Assembly: GCA_017434825.1 (NCBI GenBank)
Contig: JAFSGC010000004.1
Span: 1-64,000 of the forward strand
Reading direction: 5' to 3'
Source of the DNA: Bacilli bacterium
GTDB lineage: Bacteria > Bacillota_I > Bacilli_A > RF39 > UBA660
DNA length: 64,000 nucleotides
The translations under genes and the position numbers were made by a program. Below, in pieces: positions 26,641 through 35,410 of this stretch (the stretch's first letter is position 1; every line of letters starts with the position of its first letter). A model generated the notes under the pieces. That model was not told the origin of the DNA and did no database searches. It saw only the letters and a program-made list of their open reading frames with translations.

Positions 26641-27253
26641 GTCTTTTTCTTTGTAATATTTCTTGCACCTTATCTCCTGCCATTACATATTTTAAATAAC
26701 AATCACTACAAAGCGGTACATAACTTACATTTTGTTCACCATCAATTGCTACAACATCACCATCTCGAGTAAATTTGTTATCTACTAAACGAGCATTGAA
26801 ATTTGCTACATCACCACACTCACATCTAACAGACAATTCCGTTTTATGGTCTGCAAAACCAAATAATGCTGTTGATCCTTCGAAAGGAATGCCTCGAAAA
26901 TCATTTTTTAGCCCATAACAGATAACTTGAATATCAAAGATATGGGCAATTTGCCATAACTCTTCAACTTGAGTTGTTGTTAAAAACTGAGCCTCGTCTG
27001 CAAGTATTACTTTAGCACCTTCAATAGCATGTAAATGCTTAAGATCTAAGAAAGATTCGTCTGGTCCCAATAAAAAATCTACTTCCTTCTTATCACTTAA
27101 ACGGTTTAAAATTGTTTTTCCACCCTTGGTATCAATCAAAGGTTTAACTAAAATGGTCTTATGACCATGCCTACAATAATTGTAGTTATCCTGCAATAAC
27201 TTAGTTGTCTTTCCGGACTCCATAGTTCCGTATACAAAGCTTAAATCAGCCAC
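26621..27253 (-). CDS. tdk: Thymidine kinase
   Basis: Tdk phosphorylates thymidine to dTMP in nucleoside salvage. The type II enzyme shows the P-loop YGTMESGKTTKLL, ADEAQFLTTTQV, CYGLKNDFRGIPFEGS, and a zinc ribbon formed by CECGD and CSDC. At 210 residues it is complete, with a slightly extended basic C-terminus. The start is a GTG at 27253 behind GGTGAG. It lies between recO and the glyS operon on the same strand. Confidence 0.95.
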   Translation of the reverse strand: MADLSFVYGTMESGKTTKLLQDNYNYCRHGHKTILVKPLIDTKGGKTILNRLSDKKEVDFLLGPDESFLDLKHLHAIEGAKVILADEAQFLTTTQVEELWQIAHIFDIQVICYGLKNDFRGIPFEGSTALFGFADHKTELSVRCECGDVANFNARLVDNKFTRDGDVVAIDGEQNVSYVPLCSDCYLKYVMAGDKVQEILQRKRLAKESK

Positions 27254-27283
27254 ATTATCTCACCCAATTATAATTTTAAGGAA

Positions 27284-27313
27284 TAAAAAAATAATCCTCA
27301 AGTGAAGATTATT
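27284..27313 (-). terminator. Terminator of recO
   Basis: AAATAATC/GATTATTT hairpin followed by seven T residues on the minus strand, just after the recO stop. Confidence 0.75.
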
Positions 27314-27317
27314 TGAT

Positions 27318-28043
27318 TTACAATAGTGTTTCTAAGAATTTTTTGCTATATATGTATAATCCGGTAAAGGAATCATAATAGTCTGAAATAAATTTATTAA
27401 TAGTATTTTTATATTCATCCTTTACATTTATCGTACTAATACTTTTTATATCTACATAATAATACATCCTAATAAGCTGAATTACTTTTTTATCAACAAT
27501 AAGTTCATTTTGAAAGCAATCTTTACAAATCAAGCCGCCATAGGAAGCATCAATTGTTACAATCGAAGTTTTATTGCCACAACGAATACAGCCATCTAAA
27601 TTTAATCCTACTCCCAATAAAGGTAAATATTTAAGCTCCAAAATATTTGTTAAAATAATCGGATCTAAGCCTTCTTCGATTTTTAAAATTGTGTTTATAA
27701 AATTATCATATATATTGTTTGGTCCACTTTCTTTAATAACTTGACTAGTTAATTCTGATAAATATGTTACATAACTTATCTTAGTTAAATCTTGACGAAT
27801 ATTTTTAAGCGGATCTATCACATCAACGCTTACTAAAGTAGATAGTTTATCTTCTTTGTAATATAAATTAAAAACCCCATAGGTAAATGCTTGAGTACAA
27901 GAACGAAGTTTTGACTTCATTGACTTGGCACCTTTGCACATTATTCCTATGAGTCCTTTGTCTTTTGTTAATACATTTATTATTTTACTAGATTCTCCAT
28001 ACGGAGTTTCCTTTAAGATAAAGCCCTTTACTTCTATTAACAT
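27318..28043 (-). CDS. recO: DNA repair protein RecO
   Basis: RecO loads RecA onto SSB-coated DNA with RecR in recombinational repair. The 241-residue protein has the N-terminal OB fold (VKGFILKETPYGESSKIINVLTKDKG), helical middle part, and the zinc-binding CIRCG/CKDC pair at about residues 150-175. The start overlaps the yqzL stop as TAATG. Order era-yqzL-recO matches Bacillus. Confidence 0.95.
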   Translation of the reverse strand: MLIEVKGFILKETPYGESSKIINVLTKDKGLIGIMCKGAKSMKSKLRSCTQAFTYGVFNLYYKEDKLSTLVSVDVIDPLKNIRQDLTKISYVTYLSELTSQVIKESGPNNIYDNFINTILKIEEGLDPIILTNILELKYLPLLGVGLNLDGCIRCGNKTSIVTIDASYGGLICKDCFQNELIVDKKVIQLIRMYYYVDIKSISTINVKDEYKNTINKFISDYYDSFTGLYIYSKKFLETLL

Positions 28044-28132
28044 TATTCCTCTTCTTCACACTTCTTATATTCTAAGTAGTCTTCAACCTTCCCTGAGTTT
28101 TTAAATTTATCCCAAGCTTCCTTCTTATTCAT
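28043..28132 (-). CDS. yqzL: YqzL-family small protein
   Basis: A 29-residue reading frame between era and recO, starting MNKKEAWDKFKNSGKVEDYL and ending in four glutamates. It has a GGGTG ribosome site and its stop overlaps the recO start (TAATG). YqzL proteins of about 45-50 residues sit at exactly this place in Bacillus and share the W..F..TG....YL.YK pattern (here W7, F10, SGKVEDYLEYK). This one is shorter and would be missed by length cut-offs. Function of the family is unknown. Confidence 0.75.
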   Translation of the reverse strand: MNKKEAWDKFKNSGKVEDYLEYKKCEEEE

Positions 28133-28176
28133 AACATTCACCCTTTCACTTACATAATGGGTAAATATTTTAAATT

Positions 28177-29064
28177 TTATTCATCAGAATTTAAATATCC
28201 TAAATCTAATAGATATTTTTCTTTATCTTTCCAATTTTTTATAGTTTTTACATAAAGTTCAATATAAACTTTTTTGCCAACCATTTCTTCGATTTCTTCA
28301 CGCGCCAAAATACCGACTTTTTTTAGTCTACTACCATTTTTCCCAATTACAATTTTTTTAATAGAATCTCTATCAACAATAATATCCACCAAGATATTTA
28401 CGATATCTTTCTTTTCTTCATAACCAACACAGTTACACGCTATTGAATGAGGGACTTCTTCAACAGTATCATTTAATAATTTTTCACGAACTATTTCAGC
28501 AACCATAAATCCCATTGTATTTGAAGTAATCATATCGTCATCAAAATATTTTACTTCATCTTTTAAGTATTTTTTGATAACTTCAATTAAGCGATCTGTA
28601 TTATCACTTGTAAAAGCAGATACTGGCACAATATCAGCAAAAGGATATAAGTCTTTGTACTCATTGATTGTGTATATTAACATTTCTTTAGTTAATTGAT
28701 CAATTTTATTAATTACTAAAACTACAGGAGTTTCAATTCTTTTTAAAACCTCTAAAATATATCTATCGCCAGGACCAATACCTTTTTTTCCATCCACGAC
28801 AAATAAAATGCAATCAACATCATCGATTTGTTCCATTGCCTTTTTATTTAATACACGTCCTAAACGATTAATAGGTTTTGAGATACCTGGTGTATCTACG
28901 AATATTATTTGATAATTTTTTTCATTATATATACCTTGAATAACATTTCTAGTAGTACCGGCTTTATCTGACGTAATTGCTATTTTTTGCGTCATCAAAG
29001 CGTTTAAAAGCGTACTTTTACCTACGTTAGGCCTTCCTATAAAACTTACAAAACCACTCCTCAT
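28177..29064 (-). CDS. era: GTPase Era
   Basis: Era is a GTPase that binds the 3' end of 16S rRNA and helps 30S maturation. G-domain motifs are GRPNVGKST (residues 10-18), DTPGI, and NKID, and the C-terminal KH domain contains VIGKNGSRLKKVG. The 295-residue length is standard. It is preceded by dgkA and ybeY and followed by yqzL-recO. Confidence 0.97.
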   Translation of the reverse strand: MRSGFVSFIGRPNVGKSTLLNALMTQKIAITSDKAGTTRNVIQGIYNEKNYQIIFVDTPGISKPINRLGRVLNKKAMEQIDDVDCILFVVDGKKGIGPGDRYILEVLKRIETPVVLVINKIDQLTKEMLIYTINEYKDLYPFADIVPVSAFTSDNTDRLIEVIKKYLKDEVKYFDDDMITSNTMGFMVAEIVREKLLNDTVEEVPHSIACNCVGYEEKKDIVNILVDIIVDRDSIKKIVIGKNGSRLKKVGILAREEIEEMVGKKVYIELYVKTIKNWKDKEKYLLDLGYLNSDE

Positions 29065-29071
29065 CAGTCAC

Positions 29072-29473
29072 CTACTTTACAATAAAAGGCAATACTTTTG
29101 GAACAAATATAACTAAATTAACAATTAATGCCATAAAGCTTGCCATACATGTTGCAGCACTACCGCAATCTTTTGCAATTTTAGCTAAAGGATGGAATTT
29201 TTGAGTAACCATATCTACAGTAGCCTCAATCGCAGTATTTAAGAATTCTACTTCCATAACAAGTAATAAACTTAAAATAGAAAATATCCATTCAACAAAG
29301 GAAATATCCAATAAAATTCCGAATATTACTACGAAAATCATTGCTATTGTTTCAAAAATAAAACTTGTTTCATGAGTAAAACAATAAGCCATTCCTTGAA
29401 AAGAATATTTAAATTTATTTAATACATCCTTTACGGGATTAAGTTTTTTACCTTTTTGTTTTTGTAAATCCAT
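29072..29473 (-). CDS. dgkA: Undecaprenol/diacylglycerol kinase DgkA
   Basis: The Gram-positive DgkA phosphorylates undecaprenol, recycling the lipid carrier for wall synthesis. The 133-residue protein has three membrane helices and the signature VEFLNTAIEATVDMVT with the catalytic Glu and Asn residues, then HPLAKIAKDCGSAA. It overlaps the ybeY end by 26 bases and has GGAG upstream of its ATG. cdd, often next to it, is absent. Confidence 0.93.
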   Translation of the reverse strand: MDLQKQKGKKLNPVKDVLNKFKYSFQGMAYCFTHETSFIFETIAMIFVVIFGILLDISFVEWIFSILSLLLVMEVEFLNTAIEATVDMVTQKFHPLAKIAKDCGSAATCMASFMALIVNLVIFVPKVLPFIVK

Positions 29474-29891
29474 TTAAAATCAACTCCTGCTTTGCAAACA
29501 TTACTTCTTCATCTTCTTTTTCCATATGATCATAACCTAATAAATGTAATAATCCGTGAACTCCTAAAAAGGCTATCTCACGAACTTCAGAATGACCATA
29601 AGAAACTGCTTGCTCTTTCATTCTAGGGATACAAATGTAAATCTCGCCTAAAATTCTAGTACTATTATACACCCTTTTATCATTATCTTCAAAAGCAAAT
29701 GATATTACATCAGTTACTTTATCTATATTGCGATAATTCTTATTAATTTCTTGAATTTTCTTTTCATCAACTAGTACAACACTAAAAAAGGCATTATTAA
29801 CTTTTTCTAGTTTTAATGTACGTTTTAATACTTTATATAAAATTTTATATTTTTTATATCCGTATTCATCAATAATCTCAAACTTATTCAT
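29448..29891 (-). CDS. ybeY: Endoribonuclease YbeY
   Basis: YbeY is a metal-dependent RNase involved in 16S rRNA 3'-end maturation and ribosome quality control. The zinc motif HGLLHLLGYDH is clear, with GEIYICIPRMKEQA before it. I start at MNKFEIIDEYG (29891), whose ATG overlaps the VanZ-like stop as TAATG; an upstream extension is not supported. The product has 147 residues. Confidence 0.95.
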   Translation of the reverse strand: MNKFEIIDEYGYKKYKILYKVLKRTLKLEKVNNAFFSVVLVDEKKIQEINKNYRNIDKVTDVISFAFEDNDKRVYNSTRILGEIYICIPRMKEQAVSYGHSEVREIAFLGVHGLLHLLGYDHMEKEDEEVMFAKQELILNGFTKTKR

Positions 29892-30505
29892 TAAAAACCA
29901 ATCCCCATAATATTTAACACATATATGCCAATACAAGCTACTATTATAATACAAATTAAGTTATTAAACCAGTCACTTTTTAAGAAATTTGGTAAATGAC
30001 GCCCAACAGCTCTAAATCCTACATATATTAAAAAGCCAATAATACACCCAACAGTGTTTAAAATAATATCATCAATATCAAAGCTACGCCCAATATTAAG
30101 TTGAACAAATTCAATAGTACCGCTTACAACTAACGCTACCACTAAGTTAGTCCATATTTTTTTAGGTTTAACATAAGTTCCAATAATATATCCAAACGGA
30201 ACAAATAAAGCTATATTTCCTATAACATTGAAAATAAATAATTCACTATCAAATTTATAACGTAATATCTCTTGAAATGGCACGATGTTAATTCCACTTG
30301 ATGCATTAATATCTACTCGAGTTACCATTTGATACAAAAGAAGCATGTACAAAATAGAAACTAATGTCCAAAATTCCTCATGAAAGCAAAAAGTATCACG
30401 ATGATTCTTTAAATAAGCCACTCTTAGTGCTGTTAAAGTAACCGCTATAATCACTAATGAAGGCCACATATTAATCAAACTACTTTTAAAAAGATTATAA
30501 ACCAT
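29891..30505 (-). CDS. VanZ-family membrane protein
   Basis: The 204-residue protein has about five membrane helices and the VanZ core NVIGNIALFVPFGYIIG followed by SGTIEFVQLNIGRSFDIDDIILNTVGCIIG. VanZ proteins confer low-level teicoplanin resistance in enterococci, but the broad family has no settled biochemical role. In Bacillus this place between yqfD and ybeY holds phoH and yqfF (pgpH), both missing here. It overlaps yqfD by 11 bases. Confidence 0.85.
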   Translation of the reverse strand: MVYNLFKSSLINMWPSLVIIAVTLTALRVAYLKNHRDTFCFHEEFWTLVSILYMLLLYQMVTRVDINASSGINIVPFQEILRYKFDSELFIFNVIGNIALFVPFGYIIGTYVKPKKIWTNLVVALVVSGTIEFVQLNIGRSFDIDDIILNTVGCIIGFLIYVGFRAVGRHLPNFLKSDWFNNLICIIIVACIGIYVLNIMGIGF

Positions 30506-31643
30506 TTTCTACTTCCTTTCTTGCTTCAACTTGAGAAGATATTTCTTCTTCTGCTACTATAAATATATCTATATCCATTGTACTATCAATTATTGTTTTT
30601 TGCAAAATTTTTTGACTAATAATCTTATCGGTATCTTTTAGTTTTAATGCCACTTTTTCCTTAGCTAATTCTACAGCTTTTTCAATTGCTTCATCTTCCG
30701 TATAAGTGTATTTAGTCTTTTTTATTTCTTCTTCTGTCTTTAAATAAATTTTTACTCCTAGCAAATCAAAAATTAACTTTCTTTTTTCTTCATATTCTTT
30801 TATCCGATCTTTAAATATTTGATGATCGATACCATCATAATTAAAAATTAAATTATTACGACTTTTACCGGTTTTTTGGCTAGCATAATACTCAAAAGGA
30901 ACTTTAATATTAACCTCATACCACACTTCAGCATAAACTTCACCACTAGCACAAACATTTTCTACAACTTCTTCATTTAATTTTATGTCACCACTTATCA
31001 GCAAGTCTCCTTTTTTAACATAGTCATTCATCCCCACTACAGCCTCTCCATCAAAAGTTTTTATTCTTGTTACTAATGCATCTTTTGAAGCATATAGGTG
31101 ACAATAATCTTTTTTATCATCAGTCGAAGTGATAATTCGCTCTTCCACTCTGACAACATATTTCATACCAATCTTATTTATTTCTAACCAATCAATCTTA
31201 TCTAAATGTTTATTTTTGATCTTTGATTTTATTTCTTGTAATTGATTATAGCTTTTTTGAAACCTAAACTTTTTTACTCCATATATTTCCAATTCTTCTG
31301 TAATTAAATTTACTAAAGCATCATCTTCATGCACAACATCGATATCCACAATAATATGCGATGACAAAAAAACTAATATTATACTTGAAAATAAAGCACA
31401 CAAAAGCAAACGATATCTTTTTATAGTCTTTCTTAAATATTCTGGACCTGTATACTTTACTTTTTGGAATTTCAAAGTTTTTAGATATTTAGTTATTTTT
31501 TCATAATCCTCATTAACTATTTTAATATAAATGGCATCATTTTTTTCGTACATTTCATAAACACTGACATTAATACTTCTTAACTTTTGGGCAATTTTCT
31601 GCCATGAGTAACCAGTTATCTTAATATACAAAAAGCTATTCAT
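30495..31643 (-). CDS. yqfD: Sporulation protein YqfD
   Basis: YqfD is a mother-cell membrane protein conserved in spore formers, expressed under sigma-E in Bacillus. The 382-residue protein has an N-terminal cytoplasmic region (YIKITGYSWQKIAQKLRSIN), one membrane helix at about 92-112 and a large extracytoplasmic domain with WLEINKIGMKYVVRVEERI, typical of the family. It overlaps yqfC by eight bases. Its exact role is not known. Confidence 0.88.
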   Translation of the reverse strand: MNSFLYIKITGYSWQKIAQKLRSINVSVYEMYEKNDAIYIKIVNEDYEKITKYLKTLKFQKVKYTGPEYLRKTIKRYRLLLCALFSSIILVFLSSHIIVDIDVVHEDDALVNLITEELEIYGVKKFRFQKSYNQLQEIKSKIKNKHLDKIDWLEINKIGMKYVVRVEERIITSTDDKKDYCHLYASKDALVTRIKTFDGEAVVGMNDYVKKGDLLISGDIKLNEEVVENVCASGEVYAEVWYEVNIKVPFEYYASQKTGKSRNNLIFNYDGIDHQIFKDRIKEYEEKRKLIFDLLGVKIYLKTEEEIKKTKYTYTEDEAIEKAVELAKEKVALKLKDTDKIISQKILQKTIIDSTMDIDIFIVAEEEISSQVEARKEVENGL

Positions 31644-31881
31644 ATATCATGCCTACACTCGAAATAGTACCTTGAATTATTAATTCTTCATTATTCATTT
31701 GAGATATGACTAGATTGTTGCCTTCGATTTTAAGTTTGAAACTTTCAAGCAACAAAACTATTTCAATTTCGGATAACCGAATCAATTCAAAATATCTATA
31801 TATATGGATTTTATCTTCAAAAATAGTTATAAAATAATTTTTATCATACAAAAAATCGCTTAACGCTTTTGAAAATTTCAT
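31636..31881 (-). CDS. yqfC: Sporulation protein YqfC (YabP family)
   Basis: YqfC and YabP are small sporulation proteins. The 81-residue product shows the beta-rich family pattern with IHIYRYFELIRLSEIEIVLLLESFKLKIEG and LIIQGTISSVGMIYE. I start at the ATG at 31881 behind GGGTGA rather than four codons earlier. It is paired with yqfD, as in Bacillus, and is separated from yqeY by a terminator. Confidence 0.83.
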   Translation of the reverse strand: MKFSKALSDFLYDKNYFITIFEDKIHIYRYFELIRLSEIEIVLLLESFKLKIEGNNLVISQMNNEELIIQGTISSVGMIYE

Positions 31882-31908
31882 ATTGTCACCCATTTTAATT
31901 GTATGAAA

Positions 31909-31938
31909 AAAGGATAGATTAATTTAATCTATCCTTAA
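31909..31938 (-). terminator. Terminator after yqeY
   Basis: AAGGATAGATTAA/TTAATCTATCCTT hairpin overlapping the yqeY stop, followed by T residues on the minus strand. It separates rpsU-yqeY from the sporulation pair yqfC-yqfD. Confidence 0.85.
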
Positions 31939-32356
31939 TAGTTTTACTTACAAATGCCATGTCAGCATTAGTTAACTTAGATGAAACAGATTTCATAATT
32001 GAACCCATATCTTTCATTGAAGTTGGTTTCAACTCTTCAAAAACCGCATCTATAACTTTTAGAATTTCTTCTTCGCTCATTTCAGCTGGTAAGTATTGAC
32101 TTAAAATCTCTACTTCATGTTCTAATTCCTTAGCTAACTCAGTCTTACCGTAACTTGTATATTCAGCAATTGAATCTTTACGAGTTTTAACTTGGCGTTT
32201 GATAACTTTTATAGCTTCATCATCAGACAATTCATGTAATGTTCCTTTACGGCTTTCATTTATGAATTCACTTTTCAACAGTCTTAGAACTGATAAAGTA
32301 AATTTGTCTTGATTTTTTAAAGCTAACTTTAAATCTTCATCTATTTTTTGAATCAT
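31919..32356 (-). CDS. yqeY: GatB/YqeY domain protein
   Basis: YqeY is a 145-residue helical protein that resembles the tail domain of the GatB subunit of tRNA amidotransferase. Conserved features include ALKNQDKFTLSVLRLLKSEF, a KRQVKTRKDSIAEY stretch and YLPAEMSEEEI. Function is probably tRNA-related but not established. It lies 16 bases after rpsU, the usual rpsU-yqeY pair. Confidence 0.92.
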   Translation of the reverse strand: MIQKIDEDLKLALKNQDKFTLSVLRLLKSEFINESRKGTLHELSDDEAIKVIKRQVKTRKDSIAEYTSYGKTELAKELEHEVEILSQYLPAEMSEEEILKVIDAVFEELKPTSMKDMGSIMKSVSSKLTNADMAFVSKTIKDRLN

Positions 32357-32372
32357 TGCATTGTCCTCTTAA

Positions 32373-32558
32373 TTAATTATGATTTCTACGGCGAGAATTT
32401 TTGATGTTTTCTTTCTTTTCATTTCTTCTCTTTACGCCTGGTTTTTCATAACATTTTCTCTTCTTAAGTTCTGAAGGGACTCCGCTTCGTGCAACTTTAG
32501 CTTTAAACTTTTTTAGAGCTAAATCAACGTTACCATTTTGAACTACAACCTTTGTCAT
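32373..32558 (-). CDS. rpsU: 30S ribosomal protein S21
   Basis: S21 helps start-site base pairing at the 3' end of 16S rRNA. The 61-residue basic protein starts TKVVVQNGNVDLALKKFKAKV and has the RSGVPSELKKRKCYEKPG motif. The ATG at 32558 follows AGGGAGG. It has its own promoter downstream of the double-glycine peptide genes. Confidence 0.95.
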   Translation of the reverse strand: MTKVVVQNGNVDLALKKFKAKVARSGVPSELKKRKCYEKPGVKRRNEKKENIKNSRRRNHN

Positions 32559-32587
32559 CAATATCCCTCCCTTCATTAACTAGGAAT

Positions 32588-32616
32588 ATTATAACACCAG
32601 CTTCTTTTTTTGACAA
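32588..32616 (-). promoter_or_regulatory. Promoter of rpsU-yqeY
   Basis: Minus strand TTGTCA (32611-32616), 17-base spacer, TATAAT (32588-32593), starting ten bases after the second peptide gene's stop. Confidence 0.75.
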
Positions 32617-32625
32617 GAAATTTAA

Positions 32626-32784
32626 TTAACAGCTTGTTTTCGTAATCATCCTACGAATTGTTGAGCCAAAATTTTGACCAATTTCGTATAAATATTTCAA
32701 CATCGCTGTTGTTGCGGATATTATAGCCGCTGTTAACTTAGCTCCTCCAACATATGTAATTGACTCTTCTTTACTTAATATCAT
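32626..32784 (-). CDS. Double-glycine-leader peptide 2
   Basis: A 52-residue peptide. Residues 1-14 (MILSKEESITYVGG) form a typical double-glycine leader of the kind removed by C39 peptidases; the predicted mature peptide is 38 residues, begins AKLTAAIISATTAMLK, is amphipathic and basic near the end (IRRMITKTSC) and has one Cys as the last residue. Its ATG is three bases after the stop of peptide 1 with no good ribosome site, so translation is probably coupled. It may be one half of a two-peptide bacteriocin or a signal peptide. The exporter is encoded upstream in the same operon. Confidence 0.75.
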   Translation of the reverse strand: MILSKEESITYVGGAKLTAAIISATTAMLKYLYEIGQNFGSTIRRMITKTSC

Positions 32785-32787
32785 TTT

Positions 32788-32937
32788 CTATTTTGAATTA
32801 CACGCTTTGGGATTACTCAATCCATCAAAAACTCCTAAGACAAATGATGTAATTGCAGTAAAGAAAATTACAAATCCGGTTGTTATTTTTCCTCCACCAG
32901 TATATTGTATTGCTTCTTGCTCATTAAGTGTAACCAT
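32788..32937 (-). CDS. Double-glycine-leader peptide 1
   Basis: A 49-residue peptide with leader MVTLNEQEAIQYTGG (1-15) and a predicted mature part of 34 residues: a glycine-containing hydrophobic helix (GFVIFFTAITSFVLGVFDG) and a polar end with one Cys (PKACNSK). A strong AAAGGAGAGG ribosome site precedes the ATG at 32937. The leader resembles that of peptide 2 (E-E/Q-x-I-x-Y-x-GG), so both should be processed by the C39 transporter. Whether it kills, signals or inserts into membranes cannot be read from sequence. Confidence 0.78.
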   Translation of the reverse strand: MVTLNEQEAIQYTGGGKITTGFVIFFTAITSFVLGVFDGLSNPKACNSK

Positions 32938-32949
32938 TACCTCTCCTTT

Positions 32950-33345
32950 CTAAAAAATAATATCGATTATCTTTTGAATCATTTTTTGTTTATTGTAATA
33001 AAAGGTTATTTCTACCACTTCGTTATTTTGTAATTTTTTATCCACGTCAATAATATAGTCTTGGTAGTTTTGGAAATTCTCATATTTAATATCTGAAATT
33101 TCCCTCACTCGATATTTATATGCCTGATTTTTGATTGTTAGATATTCGCCATTTATTACTGCGTCAGAGTTTTTTATAGGAACACTTACAATCAAATTAT
33201 CATGATATATTGAAAACGTTTGATATACGTTATATGTCTCTAAAGCAAAAGCCAAAACCCCCAATAGCATAATCACTCCTCCTAAAATAAAAATTATGCT
33301 ATGGTTCTTATATTTTATAGAGAGTAGTCCATCATACGTTTTCAT
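32950..33345 (-). CDS. Short HlyD/adaptor-like membrane protein
   Basis: A 131-residue protein with a short cytoplasmic start (KTYDGLLSIKYKNHS), one membrane helix (about 17-36) and a beta-rich exterior domain (NLIVSVPIKNSDAVINGEYLTIKNQAYKYRV and later strands). The layout resembles the N- and C-terminal parts of the membrane-fusion adaptors that accompany C39 exporters (ComB/LcnD type) with the long coiled-coil and lipoyl regions missing. It overlaps the transporter stop (ATGA). It could equally be an immunity protein; I favour a minimal adaptor. Confidence 0.6.
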   Translation of the reverse strand: MKTYDGLLSIKYKNHSIIFILGGVIMLLGVLAFALETYNVYQTFSIYHDNLIVSVPIKNSDAVINGEYLTIKNQAYKYRVREISDIKYENFQNYQDYIIDVDKKLQNNEVVEITFYYNKQKMIQKIIDIIF

Positions 33346-35393
33346 AGCTTAGACCTCAAATAAACTTGACGATCAAATAGCTTATCATGTTTTTTGTGTG
33401 TGATATAAATTAGAGTCTTTTGAGGATATAATTTTTTGATATTATTGATTATTTTCTGTTCGGAATAATAATCCACTTCGCTTAGAGCCTCATCCAAAAT
33501 GATTATATTGCAATCTTGCATGAGTGCTCTAGCTAAAATAATTCGCTGTTTTTCTCCCCCGGAAATATTAGCAAAATTATTATCAATCCCAAAATCATAC
33601 CTAAAACTTTTCTTACTAACTACCTCATCAATTAAACACGCTTTGCAAATTTTATCAAACTCCTGTGATTCCTCATTATAGAAATTAATATTATTTTTTA
33701 TAGTATCGCTATATAAATTTTCTTTTTGACCAACATAGATGATATTTTCACGAATGCTGCGTAGACTATAATCTAAGATATTTTTATCACCTATAGTAAT
33801 GGAACCTTTACCGGGAGAATAGACTCTTCGTAATAACTGACACAAAGTACTCTTTCCACAACCGCTTTCTCCCTTAAGCATTATCTTTTCACCTTGCTTA
33901 ATGGTTAAACTAAAATTATCGATTATTTTTGAATAGTCATTATAGGAAAATTCAACATTTGTAAAACATATATCACCATTAATGAAATTGTCTAAATCCC
34001 CTAACTTTTCTTCTTCTAAATCAACAAAGTCACATATTTTTCTAAACGACGCTCGCAAAAAATTAAAATTAGGAATTAGTGACACTATATTTTTTATGGG
34101 ATCTATAAAATAATTCATTAGAGTATTAAAAACAATTAAATTCACAAGTGAAAAGTTATTATTGAAAATGAGGTGAAATCCATAAGTGTTGATAATAAAG
34201 ATTCCAAGTTCACTTATCATATTTCGAACAAATTCAAACGCATTTAATGAACTAGTGAAAGTATAATTATCATAAATCAATGAACTTAATTTATGTTCAA
34301 TTAACTGTAACGCATTTGGAATGCGATTTAAATTTTTCAAACTATTAATCATATTTAAGTTTTCTATTAAAATAGAATTCACATCTGTTTGATAATCAAT
34401 ATTTTGTTTCATTCGCTTATATAAATATGGATTATATAATATCGTTACCATTATATATAGCACCATTATAAAACAAAGGATAATTGCAAGTTTTTGATGT
34501 ATCAAAAACAACATAAGTAGCGCTCCAATAGATAGAATCAACTCTAAAAAACAAGAAACGAATAATTTAGAAAACATTTCCTTAATATTACTTAATTCAT
34601 TAATTCTCGAGATAAATTCTCCTATTGGCCGTGAATTAATAACCTTTAAAGGGAGATTAAAAACGTGGGATATAAATGTACTAAATATATTTACATCTAT
34701 ATTCTTATTAATATGATTTTCATAATAGTTTTTTAAAAATGAAAACGCTATTTTTAATATAGATATAATTAGAAAAAGATAAATTATATAGTTTATGGAA
34801 TTTATAAAACTTCCATTTTGAATCTGCTCATAGCCGACTTTAAAATATAATCCCGAAGCAATTGTTAAGATTGTCAGCAAAACACTACAAACTAATAAAT
34901 TTAAACATAATGATTTATTTTGTTTTAAAATGCTAAGAAACAAGTTATAAATACTACTTTCTTTTTCTAAACAAACAACGGTACTTTTTACTGATAATTC
35001 AATAACAACTCCAGTAAAGATTTTTTTAAAATCATTTATTTCTAAAATCACTTTACCTTTTGCAGGATCCATTAATATGACTTTATCTTTTGTTACTTTG
35101 TATAAAACCATATAATGAGTCATTCCGTTTTCATATCGAATATGAACTATTGCTGGCAAAATAATATTTGGTATTTGATTATCTAGATATTTTTTTGCAA
35201 TTGCATCAAAGCCATATTTTTCTGCAGCTTTCGTTAAATGATATACACTTGTTCCCTCTTGATTTGTGTAAGCGTGCTCACGAATCCTTTCTAAAGAAAC
35301 ATATCCGCCATAATATTCAACTATCGATTTTAAAGCACAGGGGCCACAATCTGTAGCATCTTGCTGACGTACAACAATCATTTTTCTTTTCAT
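33342..35393 (-). CDS. Peptidase-containing ABC transporter (C39, bacteriocin type)
   Basis: The 683-residue protein cleaves double-glycine leaders and exports the mature peptide. The N-terminal C39 domain has Cys16 in DATDCGPCA, His93 in MTHYMVLYKV and Asp109 in LMDPAKGK. Six membrane helices follow (about residues 145-420), then the ATPase domain with GESGCGKST (508-516), ISGGEKQR (about 610) and IILDEALSEVD (about 632). I start at the ATG at 35393, which has AAGGGAGG; a longer frame would run through the promoter element. It is the first gene of the operon with the adaptor-like protein and two leader peptides. Confidence 0.93.
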   Translation of the reverse strand: MKRKMIVVRQQDATDCGPCALKSIVEYYGGYVSLERIREHAYTNQEGTSVYHLTKAAEKYGFDAIAKKYLDNQIPNIILPAIVHIRYENGMTHYMVLYKVTKDKVILMDPAKGKVILEINDFKKIFTGVVIELSVKSTVVCLEKESSIYNLFLSILKQNKSLCLNLLVCSVLLTILTIASGLYFKVGYEQIQNGSFINSINYIIYLFLIISILKIAFSFLKNYYENHINKNIDVNIFSTFISHVFNLPLKVINSRPIGEFISRINELSNIKEMFSKLFVSCFLELILSIGALLMLFLIHQKLAIILCFIMVLYIMVTILYNPYLYKRMKQNIDYQTDVNSILIENLNMINSLKNLNRIPNALQLIEHKLSSLIYDNYTFTSSLNAFEFVRNMISELGIFIINTYGFHLIFNNNFSLVNLIVFNTLMNYFIDPIKNIVSLIPNFNFLRASFRKICDFVDLEEEKLGDLDNFINGDICFTNVEFSYNDYSKIIDNFSLTIKQGEKIMLKGESGCGKSTLCQLLRRVYSPGKGSITIGDKNILDYSLRSIRENIIYVGQKENLYSDTIKNNINFYNEESQEFDKICKACLIDEVVSKKSFRYDFGIDNNFANISGGEKQRIILARALMQDCNIIILDEALSEVDYYSEQKIINNIKKLYPQKTLIYITHKKHDKLFDRQVYLRSKL

Positions 35394-35410
35394 TTTTCCT
35401 CCCTTCACTT

